Below, in pieces: positions 34,828 to 43,959 of a stretch of DNA of 64,000 nucleotides (positions are counted from its first letter, which is position 1; every line of letters starts with the position of its first letter). Source of the DNA: Streptomyces sp. NRRL F-5122 (GTDB lineage: Bacteria > Actinomycetota > Actinomycetes > Streptomycetales > Streptomycetaceae); NCBI RefSeq assembly GCF_001507435.1, contig NZ_LMWH01000254.1, positions 248,001 through 312,000 on the forward strand. The letters run 5' to 3'. Made by a program: the position numbers and the translations under genes. Below the pieces are notes generated by a model that was not told where the DNA came from, made no database searches, and worked only from the letters and a program-made list of their open reading frames with translations.

Positions 34828-37800
34828 TCACATGTCGGGTACGGCCGTCAGCGCTGCCATCTGCTGCACTGCGATCTGGTCGGCTGCACCGCTGTAGACG
34901 CGGATCTCGTCGATGGCGCCGGCGAAGTACTCGCTCGCCCCGCGCAGCGAACGGCCGACCTGCAGACCGCCGGTGGCGGACCACAGGGTGTCGTCCGTGC
35001 CGTAGGCGCCTGCGACCAGCTGGCCCTCGACGTACAACCGGATCGAGTTGGCGAAGGCGTCGTAGACGACCGCCAGATGCTGACCGGAGCCTCCGGTGTC
35101 GGGCAGTTCCTGGTCGTCGGTGAAGGTGACGACTTCGGGCGCGGCCGCGTCGGTCCTGGCCACGGCCAGCTCCCACTGCTGGTTGGCCGACTGGTAGCGG
35201 ACCTGGACGCGGTTGGCGTTGGCACCCGGCAGGGACAGCACCGTCTGCGACTTCTCCGGGTCCAGCGAGGTGAGCTGGGCGCGGGCGGTCACGGTGAAGC
35301 TGCTGTTGCCGGTGACCGGGGCGGTGGCGGTGGACGCATAGTCCCCGTCGCCGTCCAGGAGCAGGTTGCCCTCGCCGACCAGTGCGGCGTTGTCGAAGAT
35401 GTCGGCCGGGCGGTAGATGGAGGCGTTGCCCGCAAGGGTCAGCGCCTGGCCCCCACCGGTCTCCGCGGAGGCAGCGCCGGTCGCGGCGTCGAGCTGCCAG
35501 TAGCCCTTGCGCTCGGGCTTGATCGTGATCAGTTCGGCCACCTGGGTCGCCGGCAGGACGCGGTCGAAGACACGGACCTCGGCGAGGTCACCGACGAAGT
35601 GGTCGCGGTAGCCGCTCTTCGCCGTGGCGCGGCCGATCTGCAGCGGTCCGTACGACCTCCAGGTGGAGCGTCGCGTGGCAGAGCCCTTCAGATCCTTGTT
35701 GACGTAGAGCTGGAGCTGAGGACCGCCGCTCTTCTGCGCGTCGTACACGCCGGTCAGCAGCACCCACTGGTCCTTGACCGGGGCCACCCCTGTGGAGACG
35801 GCCTTCCACTCGCCGAGCGTGTCCACGTCGTTGACCGGGACGGCGAACTTCCACGTCTGCGCGGACGCGTCGTAGCCGAGAGTGAAACCGGGTTCGCCGG
35901 TGCCGTCCTGGCTGACGACCGTCATGTCCTTGTCCAGCCCCGTGGGGCGTACCCAGGCGCTGACACTGAAGCTGCCGGCCGTGTCGAGGACGGTCTCACT
36001 GGCATCGAGATACGACTCACCGGTGCCGTCGAAACGGGCGGCCCTGTCGACCTTGCCGCCGGGTCCGTCCACGCCGAAGGTGACAGCCGTGCCCGCGGTC
36101 GCCGAGAATTCACCGCTCTCGTCGTGGGCCTCGACATCACCGGCCTGGTCGGCGAGGTTCCACTGGGCGACGACGGGAGTGCCCTCGCTCACCAGGAACT
36201 CGTAGTGCGCCTTGCTGCTCGGGTGCGCGGCCTTGTCCACGGCGATCACGTCGACCCAGTGCCGTCCGGCCCGGGTCGGCATCCAGGACACGGAGACGGA
36301 GCCGCCCGCTGCGGACGGGGTGGCCGAGGTCGCCGGGGAGGCGTCGCTGTCGAAGGCGTACAGGTACTTGACGACGTCCGTGTCCGGGATGGAGTCGTTC
36401 GGGTTGGGCGCGAAGGTGAAGGTGCCATAGGTGCCCACCCCGTCGTGGTAGACGGTGTCCGACGGGTACTGCTTGGACAGCACGTTCGGCTTGCCGGGGA
36501 ACGTCTTGTCGTAGATGAACTCGCAGCGCTGTGCGGGATCGCCGTCGTAGCTCCAGGGACCGTAGCCGTCACCGTCATAGGCCCGCGCGCTCCAGTAGAT
36601 GACGGTGTTCTGCGGGATCGTCGATTTGACGGTGTGCGTGAACTTGGTGCTGGTCGTCGGTGAGAGCCAGTCCGGTGTCAGATAGCTGTAGGACTTGGCC
36701 TCCTTGGTGGTGGGGTCGGTCCACTCCACCTTGAACTCGACCTTGACCTTGTCGGTCTGGCCGTTGCCGTGGTCCGGGTCGCTCGCGATGGCCTGGAGCT
36801 TCGGCGGGACATCTGTGTACTCACGTGTCGAGCCCCACTTGCACAGGCCACCCGGGTCCGTATACATGTCCGACGCCTTGATCTGCCGCGGCAGATTGTT
36901 GTACTTGATCGACAGGTAGGCGTTGCCGCAGATCCGCTTCCACTCCGCGAAACGGGACTCGTCGGCGGCCCGGAGGCCCAGCGTCATCGAGTTCCAGCCG
37001 CCGGCGGCCGCCGTCTTGATCTCGCTGGTCAGCTCGCCCGTGGCACCGCTCTCGAAGTGCAGGTTGGCCTGGCTGGAGCAGGAGGTCGGGGAGATCGCCT
37101 TGTCGACGGTCTGCAGGTAGTCGTCCCAGTCGTCCGAGGTGTTGGACCAGTTGCTGGACGAGCTGAGCGCGTAGTTCTGGCCGCCGATCCGGTACAGCTG
37201 GACGGGCTCGGCCGTGGGGGAGGCGCTGTAGATGTGCTCCACCCGCGCGGAGAAGGTCGCGCCCAGGATCTGCTTCCCCTTGTAGAAGGAGAGCGGCATC
37301 GTGAACAGCACGCGGCGCACGCCGACGCCGTTGCACGACACCGGGCTGTAGTCGGTGGGGCACTTGCCGACGCCTGCGCTGCCCGAGTACTTCCAGTCCT
37401 GCTCGCTCGGCATGCCCGACATGACGCCGGTCCAGGAGGTGCGCGAGGTGGTGCGCTGGATCGGGTCGATGACGACGGGGAAGACGGTGTCCGCGCTCCT
37501 GAGGAGCTTCTGGTCGGGGACGAGGCTCAACTTGCCCTTGCCCACCTCGACGCCGAGCGGCGCAACGCGTCCACCGCCGCCCGGACCCTCCAGGGCGGCG
37601 GCGGGGGCCTTCTCCGCCCGGGGCCCGGCGGTGCTGGTCGCGTCCGCACCGGCCGCGGCGGCCTTCAGCGCCTTCGCGACGGCCTTGGGACCCTGCTTCC
37701 TGGCGGCGGCCTCCTGGACTGCGGCGGAGTCCCACATGGCGGGTTTGCCCGCCTGGAAGACAGTGCCGCCCACCTCCGCGTCCTCGGCGGTGATGGCGCC

Positions 37801-38481
37801 GGAGGCATCCTCCTTGACCTTCAGACCGCCGGTGGTCAGGCCGAGGTCGAGCCGGGCCAGCTTCGGGTCGGCCGCCGCCTCGGGTGTCTTGACGACCAGC
37901 AGATGACCGAAGCCGTCCGCCTCGGCGCGCACCGTCAGGTCGACGCCCGGCAGGGCATCGACGTAGGTGGCGGTGTCACCGTCGACCTCGGGTGCCGGCA
38001 GCTTCCCGTACGGCCAGGTCAGAGCAAGTTCCCGGCCCGCCCGCTGCATCGTCACAAAGGGCTTGCCCGCCTGTCCGCCCGAGAACGACAGGTCGACGGT
38101 GGCGGCTTTCGGCCCCCAGCTACCGTCGGTCCGCTTCACCAGTGTCTCGTCGATGTCCACCCACTTGCCGGCCTGGACCGTGCGGACGGGCTCGGTGTAC
38201 TCGCGGGCGGTGAACGTACCGTCGGGCTCGGCGAAGATCTCCCGGCGCTCGGTTCGCAGCCCGACGACTTCGGTCTTCCTGCCGCTCTCCTTGGCGGCGG
38301 CCAAGGCCTCCTGCTCGGTCTGCACGGGCTTGTCGGCCGCGACGGGTGCCTGGTCCCGCGCCGGAGCGCCGCCCGGAAGGACCGCCAGGGCACCTGCCAC
38401 CACGGCACCGGCGACGGCGGCCGCCACGGCACCGCGCAGCACCGGGCCGCGCCGTATCGGTCTGTGTCTGTCTGCGGACAC
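34828..38481 (-). CDS. Large secreted protein with two LamG/concanavalin-like domains, Rhs-associated
   Basis: 1,217 residues from GTG 38481, favoured over ATG 38505 because GGGGAG lies 7 bases upstream. A signal helix (VAAAVAGAVVAGALAVLPG) is followed by a region of about 300 residues rich in charged repeats (TERREIFAEPDGTFTAREY). A central domain contains Cys pairs and FPVVIDPIQRTTSRTSWTG. Two LamG-like lectin folds lie at residues of about 800-1000 (AARFDGTGESYLDAS, FSVSAWVRPTGLD) and 1020-1210 (LLLDGDGDYAST, GAIDEIRVYSGAAD). It precedes the Rhs gene on the same strand. Proteins of this build often accompany Rhs genes in streptomycetes and may act as carrier, shell or adhesin. That role is inferred. 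Confidence 0.85.
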   Translation of the reverse strand: MSADRHRPIRRGPVLRGAVAAAVAGAVVAGALAVLPGGAPARDQAPVAADKPVQTEQEALAAAKESGRKTEVVGLRTERREIFAEPDGTFTAREYTEPVRTVQAGKWVDIDETLVKRTDGSWGPKAATVDLSFSGGQAGKPFVTMQRAGRELALTWPYGKLPAPEVDGDTATYVDALPGVDLTVRAEADGFGHLLVVKTPEAAADPKLARLDLGLTTGGLKVKEDASGAITAEDAEVGGTVFQAGKPAMWDSAAVQEAAARKQGPKAVAKALKAAAAGADATSTAGPRAEKAPAAALEGPGGGGRVAPLGVEVGKGKLSLVPDQKLLRSADTVFPVVIDPIQRTTSRTSWTGVMSGMPSEQDWKYSGSAGVGKCPTDYSPVSCNGVGVRRVLFTMPLSFYKGKQILGATFSARVEHIYSASPTAEPVQLYRIGGQNYALSSSSNWSNTSDDWDDYLQTVDKAISPTSCSSQANLHFESGATGELTSEIKTAAAGGWNSMTLGLRAADESRFAEWKRICGNAYLSIKYNNLPRQIKASDMYTDPGGLCKWGSTREYTDVPPKLQAIASDPDHGNGQTDKVKVEFKVEWTDPTTKEAKSYSYLTPDWLSPTTSTKFTHTVKSTIPQNTVIYWSARAYDGDGYGPWSYDGDPAQRCEFIYDKTFPGKPNVLSKQYPSDTVYHDGVGTYGTFTFAPNPNDSIPDTDVVKYLYAFDSDASPATSATPSAAGGSVSVSWMPTRAGRHWVDVIAVDKAAHPSSKAHYEFLVSEGTPVVAQWNLADQAGDVEAHDESGEFSATAGTAVTFGVDGPGGKVDRAARFDGTGESYLDASETVLDTAGSFSVSAWVRPTGLDKDMTVVSQDGTGEPGFTLGYDASAQTWKFAVPVNDVDTLGEWKAVSTGVAPVKDQWVLLTGVYDAQKSGGPQLQLYVNKDLKGSATRRSTWRSYGPLQIGRATAKSGYRDHFVGDLAEVRVFDRVLPATQVAELITIKPERKGYWQLDAATGAASAETGGGQALTLAGNASIYRPADIFDNAALVGEGNLLLDGDGDYASTATAPVTGNSSFTVTARAQLTSLDPEKSQTVLSLPGANANRVQVRYQSANQQWELAVARTDAAAPEVVTFTDDQELPDTGGSGQHLAVVYDAFANSIRLYVEGQLVAGAYGTDDTLWSATGGLQVGRSLRGASEYFAGAIDEIRVYSGAADQIAVQQMAALTAVPDM

Positions 38482-38586
38482 GCGTCCACTCCCCAGTCGA
38501 ATCATGTGTGTGTCGAAGTTCCGGTCGCCGGAAGGCCGGTGCGGTGCCCTGTGTCACACGGTGGGCGTGTCGTCGCCGGACTATCG

Positions 38587-38619
38587 GCCGGAAGGCGGCG
38601 ACGGACGCCGCCTTCCGGC
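38587..38619 (-). terminator. Terminator after the FG-GAP gene
   Basis: A perfect 13-bp stem (38588-38600 with 38606-38618), extended by one G-C pair, with a 5-base loop. It lies 57 bases beyond the FG-GAP stop and upstream of the LamG gene, separating the two units. Confidence 0.82.
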
Positions 38620-38675
38620 GGCCCGTGCCGACCTGGTCGTCGCACGAGCGCATACCGGCGGGCGTGGATGCGTGG

Positions 38676-40226
38676 TCAGCGAACGGTGGTACCGAAGGCG
38701 ACACCCGTCGCCGGAAGACCGCCCTCGCCCGGTTTGAACGTCTGGGTCGGCGCCCCACCGGCGGTCACACCCCATGGGAACCCGTAGACCGCCCGTCCCT
38801 CGGCAGGGCCGTAGGGCACGCCCACGTAGAGCAGCGACGGAGTGGCACCCAGGGACAGACCCGTGAGCATGCGCGATGCGGGTCCGGACGGAACGCCGTA
38901 TCCGGGGTCGATCCAGGCGTCGGAGGCACCGGGCGCACCGACGAGCGGCACGATCTGGACGCCTCCCTTGTCCGCGTGCTCCTCGGACGACTCCTCACCG
39001 GGCACACCGATGGCGAGCCTTGTCGTCGTGGCCGTGGAGGTCGTGTTCGGGGAGGTGTTCACGGCGGCGAGCCGCTTGCCGAAGAAGTCCCCGGCCTCGG
39101 ACTCCTGATCGACGTCCGCGGTGTTCTGGTCGATCCAGGTGGTCTCGGTGAAGGTGCCGCTCGCCGTGAGACGGAACACCTGGACGGCGCCCGCGTCGAC
39201 GGTCGTCGACAGGTCCTCACCCGGGACACCGACTGCCAGCAGCGACTCCGTGGTGGAGGTGGCGCCCGAGGGACGGTACGGAACCATGGCGAGCGCGGCG
39301 CCGAACTGGTCGCCGACCTCCTCGGCCCCGCTGATCACGTCCTGGTCCTGGCCGAGACCGGCCAGCGGCTTCGGGTAGCCGGAGGTGAGCGTGTGGTTGA
39401 AGACGGCGACGCCGCCCGCGAAGGTCGTCGTGCCGAGCGCCTCGCCGGGCGCTCCGACCGCGAAATGGGTCGAGGTCGCGGCGAGTGTGGAACCGAAGCG
39501 GTCGTCCTGCTCCACCACACCGGGCACGGCACCGCCCGTCTCTGTGTCCTGGTGGTTGAAGGTGACCGTCTGGGCGGTGCCGCTCACGTAATAGAAGCCG
39601 CCCGCGTCCTCGACGGTGCCGATCGACTCGCCAGGGCTGCCGATCAGCAAGAACGGCGTACCGCCCGAGGTCTTACCGGCCGCGACCGAGTAGCCGACCC
39701 AGTCGTCGGCCTCCGCTCCGCCGCCCAGCGGCTTGTCGGTGCCCTGGTAGAACTCCTTGACGGCCCTGCCGCCTGCGTTGAGCCCGCTCGGGGAGCCGTA
39801 GATCACGTGCACGGACCCGGAGTCGGCCCATGTGCCGATGTCCTCGTAGGGCGAGCCGACCACCAGGTCGCTGCAGCCGTCGAGGTCGGCGTCGTAGACG
39901 GCCAACGAGTAGCCGTACTGGTCACCCGGCTCAGGAACTCCCGGAATGGTGTCGAGTGCCTGCGAGAGGGTGACGGTGCCTTTGCCCCCGCCGTAGACGA
40001 CGTGCACCGCACCCGCCTTCGGCACACCGTCGTCGCTCGCCTCCGGGTCGGCGATCGCCGTGTCCCTGATCCCGTCGCCGTTGAAGTCCGACTCGGTCCC
40101 CGAGGGACAGGCCACGGCGGCCGCAGCGGGGGTTCCCCCGGTTCCGACCCCCCAAGCCAGTAGGGCCGCTGCCATGACGGCGGAGGCACCTCCCCGCCAC
40201 ACTTTCCCCATCCTTGACACAAACAC
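38676..40226 (-). CDS. Secreted FG-GAP / integrin-alpha-type beta-propeller protein
   Basis: 516 residues from GTG 40226. Other in-frame starts (ATG 40211) are possible and no ribosome site decides. A signal peptide ends AAAAVA near residue 38. The mature part has seven or so blades of about 60 residues, with recurring FG-GAP features: DFNGDGIRD, DADLDGCSDLVVGSPYEDIG, GAVHVVYGG and the repeated VGxPGE (SPGESIG, APGEALG, VPGEDLS, VPGEESS). The DxDxDG loops bind calcium. Such propellers bind proteins or polysaccharides outside the cell. It lies directly upstream of the LamG-Rhs genes on the same strand, but a terminator separates them, so it may be only loosely connected. Confidence 0.85.
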   Translation of the reverse strand: MFVSRMGKVWRGGASAVMAAALLAWGVGTGGTPAAAAVACPSGTESDFNGDGIRDTAIADPEASDDGVPKAGAVHVVYGGGKGTVTLSQALDTIPGVPEPGDQYGYSLAVYDADLDGCSDLVVGSPYEDIGTWADSGSVHVIYGSPSGLNAGGRAVKEFYQGTDKPLGGGAEADDWVGYSVAAGKTSGGTPFLLIGSPGESIGTVEDAGGFYYVSGTAQTVTFNHQDTETGGAVPGVVEQDDRFGSTLAATSTHFAVGAPGEALGTTTFAGGVAVFNHTLTSGYPKPLAGLGQDQDVISGAEEVGDQFGAALAMVPYRPSGATSTTESLLAVGVPGEDLSTTVDAGAVQVFRLTASGTFTETTWIDQNTADVDQESEAGDFFGKRLAAVNTSPNTTSTATTTRLAIGVPGEESSEEHADKGGVQIVPLVGAPGASDAWIDPGYGVPSGPASRMLTGLSLGATPSLLYVGVPYGPAEGRAVYGFPWGVTAGGAPTQTFKPGEGGLPATGVAFGTTVR

Positions 40227-40521
40227 CCCGTGGTTAAAGGGAATTCAAAGGTCAACGGATCATTTCTTTACCTGATGTGCACATGCAATACCGCCTCCGT
40301 TCCCCTGGCGGTGACAAATGTCACAGGAGCACCACGTGTAGCTCACGACCCATGCACATGTGCTGCACATACGCGACGGCCGTCTCGAACCGGCCGGACG
40401 GCGGGGGGACATGAGACGGACTCCTCGGCCGGGGGCTGCCGCCGAACGGCGCCCGCCACCCGCGGTCGGCCGCCGCGCCCGTATGCTCGCCGGGCGAACC
40501 TAAACAGCCGGAGGCAGAGCA
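40227..40521. promoter_or_regulatory. Divergent promoter region between the secreted-protein block and the sugar operon
   Basis: 295 bases, A+T-rich near 40227-40300. On the minus strand TTGACC lies 27 bases before the FG-GAP start. GGTGACAAATGTCAC at 40308-40322 contains an imperfect palindrome that could bind a regulator. No gene is seen. Confidence 0.35.
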
Positions 40522-41124
40522 GTGAACTACAGGGTCCAGCCCAGCGCCCAGGTCGACGACAGTGCCGAGATCGGCGCCGGAAGCAGCGTGTGGGACCTCG
40601 CACAGATCCGCGAGGGTGCCCGGCTGGGCGAGGGCTGTGTGATCGGGCGGGGCGCATACGTCGGCACGGGCGTGCGCATGGGCGACAACTGCAAGCTGCA
40701 GAACTACGCGCTCGTCTACGAGCCGGCCGAACTCGGCGACGGTGTCTTCATCGGCCCCGCCGTGGTCCTCACCAACGACCACAACCCCCGCTCCGTGGAC
40801 CCCGAGGGCAAGCAGAAGCGCGGCGGCGACTGGGAGGCCGTCGGTGTGAAGATCGCCGACGGTGCCTCGATCGGGGCGCGCTCCGTGTGCGTCGCGCCCA
40901 TCAGCATCGGCCGCTGGGCGATGGTCGCCGCGGGCGCCGTCGTCACCAAGGACGTGCCGGACTTCGCCCTGGTCGTCGGCGTTCCCGCGCGACGGGTCGG
41001 CTGGGTCGGCAGGGCAGGCGTCAAGCTGGTCGAGCGGGCCGGAGAGGCCGGTGTCTGGGAATGCCCGGAGACCGGCAGCATTTACGAGGAGAAGGACGGC
41101 GTTCTCCTCGAACGCGACAGCTGA
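40522..41124 (+). CDS. Left-handed beta-helix N-acetyltransferase (WbpD/WlbB-like)
   Basis: 200 residues from GTG 40522, with GGAGG upstream. Hexapeptide repeats run from residue 6 to about 150 (IGAGSSVWDLAQIREGARLG, CVIGRGAYVGTGVRMGDNC, VSIGRW-type turns, MVAAGAVVTKDV). The acceptor/acetyl-CoA loop has VVLTNDHNPRS, as in WbpD/WlbB. These enzymes N-acetylate the 3-amino group of UDP-GlcNAc3NA. The tail carries WECPETGS, typical of the family. It is the first plus-strand gene of the accessory sugar locus. Its partners for the first three steps (dehydrogenase, C3 oxidase, aminotransferase) lie on the opposite strand at 47-52 kb, and the last-step 2-epimerase follows immediately. Confidence 0.9.
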   Translation: MNYRVQPSAQVDDSAEIGAGSSVWDLAQIREGARLGEGCVIGRGAYVGTGVRMGDNCKLQNYALVYEPAELGDGVFIGPAVVLTNDHNPRSVDPEGKQKRGGDWEAVGVKIADGASIGARSVCVAPISIGRWAMVAAGAVVTKDVPDFALVVGVPARRVGWVGRAGVKLVERAGEAGVWECPETGSIYEEKDGVLLERDS

Positions 41125-41377
41125 CGAAAGCCACTGTCGTAGCCGGGGACGGAATGCCCGCCGCGAGTACTTGGCCTCACCGCCAGAATCCGCTCTGCGG
41201 CAAATGATCCTTTCTCTGCCCACAGCTCCTGATCTCTGCCCACGCCGCCGACCGGACGATCCCAGCGCGAGTACAACCAATGACACGCCCTGGCGGTCTT
41301 CTGGGTGTTCGGCACCGGCGGCCCCGCTCGCCGAACGTCGTCATTCCGCCCAGCCACCACAAAGAAGAGTGTCCCTT

Positions 41378-42481
41378 TTGAAGGTCATCAGCATCGTCGG
41401 CGCCCGCCCGCAACTGGTCAAACTCGCACCGATCGCTGCCGCGTTCGCACGGACCGAGCACCAGCACGTCATCGTCCACACCGGCCAGCACTACGACGCC
41501 GACCTCTCGGACGTCTTCTTCTCGGGCCTGGGCATCCCCGATCCGGACGTGCACCTCGGCGTCGGCTCCGGCAGCCACGGCGTCCAGACCGGCGCCGTGC
41601 TCTCCGCCCTCGACCCGGTCTTCGGGCGCGAGAAGCCGGACTGGGTGCTCGTGTACGGGGACACCAACTCCACGATCGCCGGCGCGCTGTCGGCCGTGAA
41701 GATGCATCTGCCAGTGGCGCACCTCGAGGCGGGCCTGCGCTCCTTCAACCGGCGGATGCCGGAGGAGCACAACCGTGTTCTTACCGATCACTGCGCCGAC
41801 CTGCTTCTGGCCCCCACCGAAGAAGCCATGCGCCACCTCGCCAACGAGGGTCTCGCCGACCGTGCCCGGCTCGCCGGTGACGTCATGGTCGACATCTGCC
41901 TGCGCATCAGGGACGCCGTGCTCGCCGGGGAACATCCCGCGCCGGTGCTGCCCGACGGCATCGACCCCACGCAGCCGTTCCTGCTGGCAACCCTGCACCG
42001 TCCGGACAACACGGACGACCCCGAACGGCTCGCCGCCCTCGTCGAGTCGCTGGCCGGGCTGCCGCTGCCTGTGGCGCTGGCCGCCCACCCGCGCCTCGTG
42101 GCACGGGCCGAGGAGCACGGCATCAAGCTGGCACAGGGCAGTGTGCACGTCGGCCGCCCGTTGCCGTACGCGGGTCTGATCGCCGCCGTACTGGCCTCCG
42201 CCGGCGTGGTCACGGACTCGGGCGGGCTACAGAAGGAGGCGTTCCTGCTGGAGCGTATCTGCACCACGATCCGCCCCGAGACGGAATGGGTCGAGACCGT
42301 CGACACCGGATGGAACGTCCTCGTCCCCGACCCGCAGACGCTCGCCCCCGAGGCCTGGGCCGCCATGGTCACCCGTGCCGTGCCGACCCACGACCCCGGC
42401 ACCCCCTACGGCGACGGCCGTGCCGCGGACAACGTCGTGCGTCTCATGGAGGAATGGAGAGGAGGCAGCCGGCACGTGTGA
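41378..42481 (+). CDS. Non-hydrolysing UDP-N-acetylglucosamine 2-epimerase family (WbpI/WecB-like)
   Basis: 367 residues from TTG 41378, chosen because GAAGAG lies 8 bases upstream and the family start (MKVxSIVGARPQ) aligns. GTG 41369 is an alternative. Family motifs are present: SIVGARPQLVKLAPI, HTGQHYDADLSDVFF, VLVYGDTNST, HLEAGLRSFNRRMPEEHNR, and the C-terminal VVTDSGGLQKEAFLL with CTTIRPETEWVET. The reaction inverts C2, giving a manno sugar from a gluco sugar. As the partner of a WbpD-like acetyltransferase it most likely acts on UDP-GlcNAc(3NAc)A, as WbpI does. Plain UDP-ManNAc formation is the alternative. It is followed after 86 bases by a glycosyltransferase. Confidence 0.9.
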   Translation: MKVISIVGARPQLVKLAPIAAAFARTEHQHVIVHTGQHYDADLSDVFFSGLGIPDPDVHLGVGSGSHGVQTGAVLSALDPVFGREKPDWVLVYGDTNSTIAGALSAVKMHLPVAHLEAGLRSFNRRMPEEHNRVLTDHCADLLLAPTEEAMRHLANEGLADRARLAGDVMVDICLRIRDAVLAGEHPAPVLPDGIDPTQPFLLATLHRPDNTDDPERLAALVESLAGLPLPVALAAHPRLVARAEEHGIKLAQGSVHVGRPLPYAGLIAAVLASAGVVTDSGGLQKEAFLLERICTTIRPETEWVETVDTGWNVLVPDPQTLAPEAWAAMVTRAVPTHDPGTPYGDGRAADNVVRLMEEWRGGSRHV

Positions 42482-42567
42482 CGCGGCACTCCGGACCGTG
42501 CCGTTCCGTCCTCGACGGCCGTTCACGGTCCGTTTTCCCGCAATACACCGTGCTAGCGTCAACCGCT

Positions 42568-43959
42568 ATGTCAGCGTCTCCCCCGTCCGGACCGTCTGCG
42601 GAAGGCAGCCGGCCCCACGTCATCTATCTCGCCATCGGGTTCCCACCGGCCGCCAAGAGCTCGGCGTACCGAATGCGCGAGACCGCGAACCAGTTCGTCA
42701 AGGCAGGTTGGGACGTCACCGTCGTCACGATCGCCCCGGAATCCTGGGAGCGGGACTCCGGCGTCGACCCCTCCCTGCTGAAGCAGGTCGATCCCCGAGT
42801 CGAGGTCGTCGAACTGCCCTTGGCACGTGAGGATCTGGAGACGGACATCCGCCTCTACGACGAGTCGCGTGCCCTGGACCCCAACGGCTGGGTCGCCGAG
42901 CTCCGCATCCGGCAGCAACAGACCTTCCCGGAACCCAACTTCGGAGAGTGGCGGGGCGCTCTGGAGCAGGCCGTGCTGCGCATCCACCAGGAGCATCCGG
43001 CGGACCTGCTGCTGGCCACCTGCGTCCCGTACGTGAACCTGGCCGCGGCCTGGAAGCTGTGGGAAGAGGCGCGGGTGCCGTACGCCGTGGACTTCCGCGA
43101 CGGCTGGTCCATCGACGTCGTCGAGGGTGTCGAGGCGTTCTCCCGGGACTCCGAGGAAGGCCGCTGGGAGCTGAAGGTGCTCGAGCACGCGGTGTCCCTC
43201 TGGGTGGTCAACGATCCGATCGCCGACCACTACCGCGCGCGCTACCCGGACTTCGCGGCTCGCGTGCACGTCGTGCGCAACGGCTACGACGCGGACAGTT
43301 CGCCGGGGCGTGTCCACAGCCCGGACCTCGAGTCGGGGCTGGTCTTCGGCTATCTCGGTACGGTGAACTTCACCACCCGCCACCTGGAGACGGTGCTGAA
43401 CGCCTGGCGTGCGGCGCGCCAGAAGGAGCCCCTGCTGGCCAACGCGCGCTTCGAACTGCGCGGTCACATAGGCGCCGGAGCGGGTCGCGAGGCGAATCGC
43501 CACACCGAGATCCTCAAGCAGGCCGAGGCCGACGGGGTCTTCTTCGGCGGGCCCGCCGCAAAGGCCGAGGTCGCCTCCATCTACGCCGGGTGGGACGCCA
43601 TGGTGCTGATCCTGATCGGCGGCCGGTACGTCACCTCCGGCAAGGTCTACGAATACATGGCGACCGGTCTGCCGATCGTCTCGGCCCACGCCGTCGAGCA
43701 CGACGCGTCGAACGTGCTGAGGGGCCACCCGCTGTGGACCGGTGCCGTCGGCATCGACGAGGGGGGTCTGACCGAGTCGTTCGTCGAGGCCGCCCACATG
43801 GCGATGGAGACGACCGACGACATGCACGCCGAAGCCATGGCCCACGCAGACCAGTTCACGCGTGAGGCTCTGATGTCCGTCGCCGTGAAGAACCTCGTCG
43901 AGGAGTTCGCTGCCGAGCGCGCCGGGACGTCGATAGCCGCCGGAGGATCCACCTCGTGA
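42568..43959 (+). CDS. GT-B glycosyltransferase (family 4-like)
   Basis: 463 residues from ATG 42568. The N-terminal donor/acceptor half starts VIYLAIGFPPAAKSSAYRMR and contains YAVDFRDGWSIDV. The C-terminal half has the GT4-like GYLGTVNFTTRHLETVLNAW and the donor-site GRYVTSGKVYEYMATGLPIV followed by a conserved HAVEHDAS. There are no membrane helices, so it would act at the inner face of the membrane. TAGCGT 8 bases before the ATG could be the -10 of a leaderless transcript, and no Shine-Dalgarno is visible. Its stop overlaps the next glycosyltransferase start by 4 bases, so the two work as a pair, probably adding successive sugars of a repeat unit. Confidence 0.85.
   Translation: MSASPPSGPSAEGSRPHVIYLAIGFPPAAKSSAYRMRETANQFVKAGWDVTVVTIAPESWERDSGVDPSLLKQVDPRVEVVELPLAREDLETDIRLYDESRALDPNGWVAELRIRQQQTFPEPNFGEWRGALEQAVLRIHQEHPADLLLATCVPYVNLAAAWKLWEEARVPYAVDFRDGWSIDVVEGVEAFSRDSEEGRWELKVLEHAVSLWVVNDPIADHYRARYPDFAARVHVVRNGYDADSSPGRVHSPDLESGLVFGYLGTVNFTTRHLETVLNAWRAARQKEPLLANARFELRGHIGAGAGREANRHTEILKQAEADGVFFGGPAAKAEVASIYAGWDAMVLILIGGRYVTSGKVYEYMATGLPIVSAHAVEHDASNVLRGHPLWTGAVGIDEGGLTESFVEAAHMAMETTDDMHAEAMAHADQFTREALMSVAVKNLVEEFAAERAGTSIAAGGSTS

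Noticed and set aside
41378..42481. Simple UDP-ManNAc synthesis by the 2-epimerase with the 6-dehydrogenase (ManNAcA)
   Set aside because: It is possible, but the WbpD-, WbpB- and WbpE-like genes would then have no role. The five-enzyme pathway explains all the genes.
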